The notes beneath the pieces are model-generated. The model was not told the origin of the DNA. It worked only from the letters and a program-made list of their open reading frames with translations, and made no database searches. From DASZMJ01 sp035551935 (GTDB taxonomy: Bacteria; Planctomycetota; Planctomycetia; Isosphaerales; Isosphaeraceae), in contig DASZMJ010000474.1 in assembly GCA_035551935.1 (NCBI GenBank), forward strand, positions 1 through 17,302: a DNA stretch of 17,302 bases, written 5' to 3'. The first letter of the stretch is position 1. Each line of letters begins with the position of its first letter. The translations under genes were made by a program, and so were the position numbers. This document shows, piece after piece, positions 13,101 to 17,302 of this stretch.

Positions 13101-14192
13101 TCAGAGGGCGTCCATGCTGACGACCTCGGCGCCGTCGCGGGTGCCGATGGCGTGCCAGGTGAAGTACGCGATCGTGCTCTTGACGAACCGCACCGAGCCG
13201 TCCATGAACAGCACGTTGACCCCGCCGGGGTGCATCGAATTGGAGGAGATCATCGTCTCGAAGTTGTCCGAGCCGACGCCGCCGCCCCAGTACGAGCAAC
13301 TGCGCTTGTTCGGCGGCATCGAGTGCGAGTAGAAGCCGCCGCGGCCGGGGTCCTGGGTCGAGTAGCGTTCGCCCTTCCAGGTGAACTCGCGGACGAGGAA
13401 GTTCTGCTGGCAGTTCTGGGCGTTCATGTATTCGCCCTGGATGCCGGTGCCGAGGTTCGTCTGCGGGTCGAAGCCCGGCAGGATGTAGGTGATCCGGAGG
13501 CCGTCGCGCGCCTCGGACGGGGGGGTCCCCTGGCCGCTCTTGAGGAACTCGGAGAAGATGGCGGTGTTGTTGGTGCCGTCGGAGACGTTGGCCAGGGTCA
13601 GGGTGCCGCGGATCTGGGTGTCCCAGCCGGGGAAGTAGGCCGGGCCGTCGGGCACCCAGCCGTTGAACCGCCGGTTGTTCCCCACGTTGTTCGGGTAGCT
13701 GCAGCCCTTGGTGCCGTCCTGGAACGAGCCCTGGTCGGCGCTGATGCCGGCCCAGTCGGACGGGCAGAGGTAGGTGCTGATGAGGACGAAGCGGCTGGTC
13801 GCGTTGGCCAGCTCGAGGTTGCCGCTGTTCCAGGTCGGGTCGAGCGAGAAGTTGATCGAATCGAATACGACCTGCTGCTCAAGGAAGCCGAGGATGCGGG
13901 CCTTCATCGAGTAGGCGTTCTGGCGCGGGCCGGGGTTGCCGGCCGGGCCGGTACCCTGGTTGCCGCTGGGGTCGTCGTCGCGCGAGCCCGAGGGGGGGAT
14001 GGTGTCGAAGGCGCTGATGTAGTTGTGGACCGCCAGCCCGATCTGCTTGAGGTTGTTGCTGCACTGGGCCCGGCGGGCCGCCTCGCGGGCCTGCTGCACC
14101 GCGGGCAGGAGCAGGGCGATCAGGACGCCGATGATCGCGATGACCACCAGCAGCTCGATCAGCGTGAAACCGCGTCGCGTTCTGGTTGACAT
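13101..14192 (-). CDS. DUF1559 protein with type IV pilin-like N-terminus
   Basis: A 363-residue protein starting MSTRTRRG-FTLIE, a prepilin cleavage/methylation site with cleavage after G8 and the E at +5. A hydrophobic helix (about 10-29) and AQCSNNLKQIGLA (about 42-54) follow, the hallmark of the DUF1559 family that is amplified to dozens or hundreds of copies in Planctomycetes. The C-terminus has the H-x9-DG motif (H321, D331, G332). The protein is probably processed by prepilin peptidase and displayed at the cell surface or in a pseudopilus; its function is unknown. The ATG at 14192 has GGAGGAG 8 bases upstream; a longer frame to 14246 is not supported. Residues about 65-110 are rich in glycine, proline, asparagine and aspartate. 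Confidence 0.93.
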   Translation of the reverse strand: MSTRTRRGFTLIELLVVIAIIGVLIALLLPAVQQAREAARRAQCSNNLKQIGLAVHNYISAFDTIPPSGSRDDDPSGNQGTGPAGNPGPRQNAYSMKARILGFLEQQVVFDSINFSLDPTWNSGNLELANATSRFVLISTYLCPSDWAGISADQGSFQDGTKGCSYPNNVGNNRRFNGWVPDGPAYFPGWDTQIRGTLTLANVSDGTNNTAIFSEFLKSGQGTPPSEARDGLRITYILPGFDPQTNLGTGIQGEYMNAQNCQQNFLVREFTWKGERYSTQDPGRGGFYSHSMPPNKRSCSYWGGGVGSDNFETMISSNSMHPGGVNVLFMDGSVRFVKSTIAYFTWHAIGTRDGAEVVSMDAL

Positions 14193-14501
14193 GCTTGACG
14201 CTCCTCCGAGACGTAGTAGGGGGAGACCCGGGGACCGGGTCCGCACACGGAGAGCATGCGCGCAAACACGAGTTGTCAGACGACGCTCACTGCCGGGGAG
14301 GGGATCGGGGCGATGGATCGGCCCCGACTCGGGCCGGTCGACGTCTCCGCGAGAGAGGAGAGAGGGGAACCGCCGCGGTCGCTCGGGGAGAGGTTACCGC
14401 GACGATCGGGGGCGGTCGACCGGCCAAGATGAGCCGGCGGGGCATGTCGCGATGGCTCGCGTCGCGCCCGATTGCGGGAGAGGCATCTTCGCCGGCCGGA
14501 A

Positions 14502-14526
14502 GAGAGCCTATCAAGGCGAGGCTCTC
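14502..14526. terminator. Stem-loop downstream of the glycosyltransferase gene
   Basis: GAGAGCCT at 14502-14509 pairs perfectly with AGGCTCTC at 14519-14526 around a 9-base loop. It is about 50 bases after the minus-strand glycosyltransferase stop. On the minus strand it is followed only by TCTTCC, so it is at best a weak terminator. On the plus strand a T-rich stretch follows, but no plus-strand gene ends nearby. Confidence 0.35.
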
Positions 14527-14553
14527 CTTGCAATCATTTTTCCGACGAGTGAT

Positions 14554-14567
14554 GCGACGATCGTCGC
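14554..14567. repeat. Perfect 14-base palindrome after the glycosyltransferase stop
   Basis: GCGACGATCGTCGC reads identically on both strands. It lies 7 bases downstream of the stop codon of the minus-strand glycosyltransferase. It could be a regulator site or chance in GC-rich DNA. Confidence 0.5.
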
Positions 14568-14574
14568 GCCGACG

Positions 14575-16371
14575 TCAGGGCGCGAACGGCCGGTCGGCGG
14601 GCGTGTCCATGTCGAACAGGAAGGTGCTGTCGTTGACGCGCGCGACGAGCCGGCGTGTCATGAGCCAGCCCATGTCGTTCTGCGAATAGAGGCCCAGGAG
14701 TCGCGAGGCGCCGACGGCGACGTACCGCGTGTAGACCGGGATGTAGTCGCCGTCGCAGTCATAGAGCCGGCGATGGATCGGCGTGACGGCGGGGACCTGG
14801 GCGTCGCGGGGGGGGTTGACGACGGCGAAGAGGCCCGGCTCGTTGAGCCGGCGCTCGGTGCTGAGGTCCGCGGTCACCTCCTTGATCCCCAGCCGTCGGA
14901 GCGTGGCGGCGAGGGCATCGAAGTCCTGGCCCCAGTCGAGGTTCGAGTCGGCCAGATAGAGCCAGCCCCGGCCCGGCCCGCCGCCGATCTCGTTGAAGTA
15001 CGACAGATACCTCGGGTGCGCCCACGCCGACGCCCCGACGAACCAGACGGCCGCCGCGACCGTCGCCGGGCCCCAGACCTTGTCGCGCAGGGCCTTCCCC
15101 TCGAACAGCCGCGCGACCCAGGGGATGACGATCGGATAGGTCAACAAGGCGTAGCGGACGCCGATGTTCACCTTGCTCCGCACGAGCGTCAGCCAGAGCA
15201 GGGCCAGGCAGGCCAGGCCGACGCGGTCCAGCGCGTCGCGCGGTCGGAGCCGGGCGGCGGCGAGCACGAGCAGGGCGATCAGGCCGAGGGGGGTCTTGAG
15301 CAGGAAGGCGACCGGGAAATACGACGGCCAGCCGGACTGGCGGAACGCGCCGCAGAAGTACGCCTCGTGGCCGGCGTTCTGGTGCCGGACCTGTTTGAGG
15401 ACGCTCAACGCCGAGGTCGGCACTGGGACACCCCCCAGCTCGACCGGCCCGACCCGCCGCGGGACGCTGAGGCTGGTCGCCCGCGCCGAGACGCCGCCGA
15501 TGCTCACCGTGCCGAAGCCGTCGCCGGCCCAGAGCACGAGGAAGGCGACCGCGGCCAGCACCGCGCCCGCCAGGGCCGAGCCGAGCAGGCACTCGACGGC
15601 CGGCCCGGCCCCCCGCTCGCGGGGTCGTCGCAGGGCACAGACGAGGTGGACGCCGCCCGCGACGGGGATCAGGAGCAGGCCGGTGTGCCGCATCGCCCAG
15701 GCCAGGCCGACGCCGAGGCTCGCGGCGAGCCAACGCCCCGGGCTCGGCCGCTCGGCGTAGCGCGCCAGGAGGCCGATGGCCAGGAAGGCCGCCGCGGCGA
15801 ACGGGACGTCGCTGCCGGCGATCGCCGAGTGCGCCAGGACTTCGGGCACGCTCGAGACGAGCCCCCCCGCGATCAGGCCCGCGACCGCCCCCCGACGCCG
15901 CCCGGTCGCCCAGCCGACGACCAGCACCAACGCCATCCCCGCCCCGATCGCCATCGCCCGCGCCGGCACGAGCACCCGCGACGACCCGCCGAGCACCAGC
16001 GCCGCGATCGCCTCCTCCTTCTTCGACGCGTCGATCGGCAAGCGACCGGCGAGGCGCAGGGCCAGGTACGGCGGCAACGCGTTCAGGACGTGCGGCAGCC
16101 GGGGGGTCCCCAGCTCCCACATGCCCAGGTCGTCGCCGGTCATCCAGAAGTGGAGGCAGTGGACGAGATGCGTCGTCTCGTCCGGCGTGATCGAGTCGTT
16201 GACCGCGACCCAGCCGCATCGGCCGGCGAAGACAGCCAGGATGATCGCCAGCGCGAGCCGTTGGCGCCAGCGGCCCGGGTCGTTCGCAAGGCCGGGTCTG
16301 GGTCGGGGTCGCGGCCGGGCGCGGGTCGACGTGCGGTCGACATCGAGCCGCGACAGGGCGGGCGCGCTCAT
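14575..16371 (-). CDS. Glycosyltransferase family 39 (PMT/ArnT-like) membrane protein
   Basis: A 598-residue polytopic membrane protein. A short basic cytoplasmic N-terminus with an RP repeat (about 18-27) precedes the first membrane helix (about 37-55). The conserved acidic pair D64-E65 follows in the first outside loop (NDSITPDETTH), then HSAIAGSDVP (about 181-190), and at least eight more hydrophobic helices. The late YFNEIGGG and SNLDWGQD (476-483) segments are typical of bacterial GT39 proteins. It should transfer a sugar from a polyprenyl-phosphate donor to a protein, lipid or surface polymer on the periplasmic side; acceptor unknown. The ATG at 16371 has GGAGGA 9 bases upstream; the longer frame to 16524 crosses the promoter. 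A strong promoter sits about 65 bases upstream. Confidence 0.88.
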   Translation of the reverse strand: MSAPALSRLDVDRTSTRARPRPRPRPGLANDPGRWRQRLALAIILAVFAGRCGWVAVNDSITPDETTHLVHCLHFWMTGDDLGMWELGTPRLPHVLNALPPYLALRLAGRLPIDASKKEEAIAALVLGGSSRVLVPARAMAIGAGMALVLVVGWATGRRRGAVAGLIAGGLVSSVPEVLAHSAIAGSDVPFAAAAFLAIGLLARYAERPSPGRWLAASLGVGLAWAMRHTGLLLIPVAGGVHLVCALRRPRERGAGPAVECLLGSALAGAVLAAVAFLVLWAGDGFGTVSIGGVSARATSLSVPRRVGPVELGGVPVPTSALSVLKQVRHQNAGHEAYFCGAFRQSGWPSYFPVAFLLKTPLGLIALLVLAAARLRPRDALDRVGLACLALLWLTLVRSKVNIGVRYALLTYPIVIPWVARLFEGKALRDKVWGPATVAAAVWFVGASAWAHPRYLSYFNEIGGGPGRGWLYLADSNLDWGQDFDALAATLRRLGIKEVTADLSTERRLNEPGLFAVVNPPRDAQVPAVTPIHRRLYDCDGDYIPVYTRYVAVGASRLLGLYSQNDMGWLMTRRLVARVNDSTFLFDMDTPADRPFAP

Positions 16372-16435
16372 GGTGCGGGTCCTCCGTGACCGGCCGCCGG
16401 CGCGATCGCCGACGGGCTCGCGATGGCCGGCCGAG

Positions 16436-16465
16436 ACTATAGCCGCGATCGGCCCTTTCGTGCAA
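16436..16465 (-). promoter_or_regulatory. Sigma-70-like promoter for the glycosyltransferase gene
   Basis: On the minus strand TTGCAC (16460-16465) and TATAGT (16436-16441) are separated by 18 bases. The -10 matches at five of six positions. It lies about 65 bases upstream of the ATG at 16371. The rest of the 243-base gap to the next gene (16372-16614) is GC- and proline-codon-like filler with no supported gene. Confidence 0.55.
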
Positions 16466-16614
16466 TCCGGAGTCAGGTCGAGGCCGGGGGATTGCCAGGT
16501 CTCCCCGCGCGACCCGCCCCCCACCCCGGCCCGCCGCGCACCCCGAGCGCCGCCGACCCCTTCGGATCAGCCTTCATGGATCGGAAGCGGTCGTCCGGGG
16601 CCCGGTTTCGGGCC

Positions 16615-17302
16615 TCAGGACCGCCGCGGCGGGGCCGTCGCGGTCGTCGGCGCCACGCCGCCGACGACCGAGGACGCCGGCCGGGGCGTCGCGGGCACGG
16701 GCGTCTCATCCAAAACCAGGACGTAGTCGTAAGTTGCATCATCCTTCGGTTCGTTCCGTGGCGGCGCTTCGGGGGCCGTCGGGGTGGGCTCGGGGGGCGT
16801 CCACGCGGGCTCGTTCTCGCTGCTGGAGAGGATCCGGCCATAGAGCTTGAGGCGCGCATTCTTGCACGCGATCAGCGCCGTCGAGAGCTGCCGGAAGGCG
16901 CGCTGATGGTCTTGCAGGTAGCGATGCCGCCGCGACCCCTCGTCCGACGTGTCCACCGCCGCCGCGTCCATGGATTGCTGCCGCTGCTCGGCCTCCTCAA
17001 GCTCCAGGTCGGGCAGGATCGCGTTCAGCGCCTCCAGCTCCGAGGCGATGATGGCGCGCAGCCGCTCCATCGGCCGGTCGGTGTCGATGACCACGCCCCG
17101 CTTCAGCAGCTTGGCGTGCTCGTCGAGCTTCGCCCCGCGCGCGAGCTCCAGCGCCATGCCCAGGCCGTGCAGCTCGCGGGCGCGCTCGTCGAAGAGGTCG
17201 TCGAAGCGGCAGCCCAGCAGCGTCGCGGCGGCCTCGCGTTCCTTGACGTCGAGGCAGCCGACGTGGTCCAGCCGCTCGTCGAGCCGCTGCCACAGGCCGA
17301 TC
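16615..17302 (-). CDS. Unrecognised protein, 3' part only (runs off the right edge)
   Basis: At least 228 residues are visible and the frame stays open to the window edge with coding-like composition, so the true start is outside; the internal ATG at 17157 is not a convincing start. The visible N-terminal part (about 1-165) is helical and charged, with repeated leucine/glutamate/arginine patterns suggestive of coiled coil, including RHRYLQDHQRAFRQL near 125-140. The C-terminal 60 residues are disordered and proline/alanine/threonine-rich with a DDATYDYVLVLDE island. No signal peptide, membrane helix or catalytic motif is visible. I do not recognise the family and assign no function. It is on the same strand as the glycosyltransferase but that gene has its own promoter. 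Confidence 0.65.
   Translation of the reverse strand, partial: IGLWQRLDERLDHVGCLDVKEREAAATLLGCRFDDLFDERARELHGLGMALELARGAKLDEHAKLLKRGVVIDTDRPMERLRAIIASELEALNAILPDLELEEAEQRQQSMDAAAVDTSDEGSRRHRYLQDHQRAFRQLSTALIACKNARLKLYGRILSSSENEPAWTPPEPTPTAPEAPPRNEPKDDATYDYVLVLDETPVPATPRPASSVVGGVAPTTATAPPRRS

Larger units (their letters stand above)
14193..14574. other. 382-base intergenic region between DUF1559 and glycosyltransferase genes
   Basis: No gene is supported here. It serves as upstream region for the DUF1559 gene (minus strand) and downstream region for the glycosyltransferase. It contains a stem-loop at 14502-14526, a 14-base palindrome at 14554-14567, and a small GC hairpin near 14227-14241. 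A CTGACA box on the minus strand near 14275-14280 has no good -10 partner, so I do not call the DUF1559 promoter. Purine-rich runs occur near 14355-14375. Confidence 0.6.

Noticed and set aside
14023..16389. A 788-codon plus-strand open frame opposite the glycosyltransferase
   Set aside because: Arg/Asp/Gln/Pro-rich shadow. The minus strand encodes a membrane protein with GT39 motifs, a ribosome binding site and a promoter.

Overview
The window looks like chromosomal DNA of a GC-rich planctomycete, most likely from the Isosphaeraceae (Paludisphaera, Singulisphaera or Tautonia type). The best marker is the minus-strand gene at 13101-14192. It encodes a DUF1559 protein with a type IV pilin-like N-terminus and a C-terminal H-x9-DG motif, a family hugely expanded in Planctomycetes. 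Strong GC bias at third codon positions opens long false frames opposite nearly every real gene, so I chose genes by recognisable protein families, start signals and packing. The genus assignment is inference.

Left part, minus strand (82-5582): three consecutive genes whose products all carry a split biotinyl/lipoyl (HlyD-type) adaptor domain. In transcription order they are a two-GAF, one-membrane-segment HlyD fusion, a secreted HlyD/RND-type adaptor, and a polytopic M50 zinc metalloprotease with a PqqD-like N-terminal domain and a C-terminal HlyD domain. No ATPase, RND pump or TolC-like protein is visible, though the left edge cuts the region 81 bases past the last stop. This is the part of the window most likely to be an undescribed system, probably for export or maturation of a peptide or protein. 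Long inverted repeats fill the gap before the protease gene and lie just upstream of the cassette. Upstream of the cassette, on the same strand, is a small secreted protein (5856-6269).

Middle part, plus strand (6489-11118): an alpha-D-phosphohexomutase (GlmM-like) translationally coupled to a HAD-IB phosphatase, then an ECF-like sigma factor with a cysteine-rich region 2, then a promoter with a palindromic spacer driving an SDR dehydrogenase overlapped by a TIM-barrel sugar isomerase/epimerase. The sugar isomerase gene meets a minus-strand thioredoxin-fold gene tail to tail, with overlapping stop codons.

Right part, all minus strand (11115-17302): a secreted thioredoxin-fold protein with a helical repeat tail, an HpcH/HpaI-type aldolase, the DUF1559 protein, a family-39 glycosyltransferase with a convincing promoter, and the 3' part of an unrecognised gene that runs off the right edge. 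The SDR, the TIM-barrel protein and the HpaI aldolase would fit together in sugar-acid breakdown, but that link is inference. I saw no rRNA, tRNA, CRISPR array or transposase gene.
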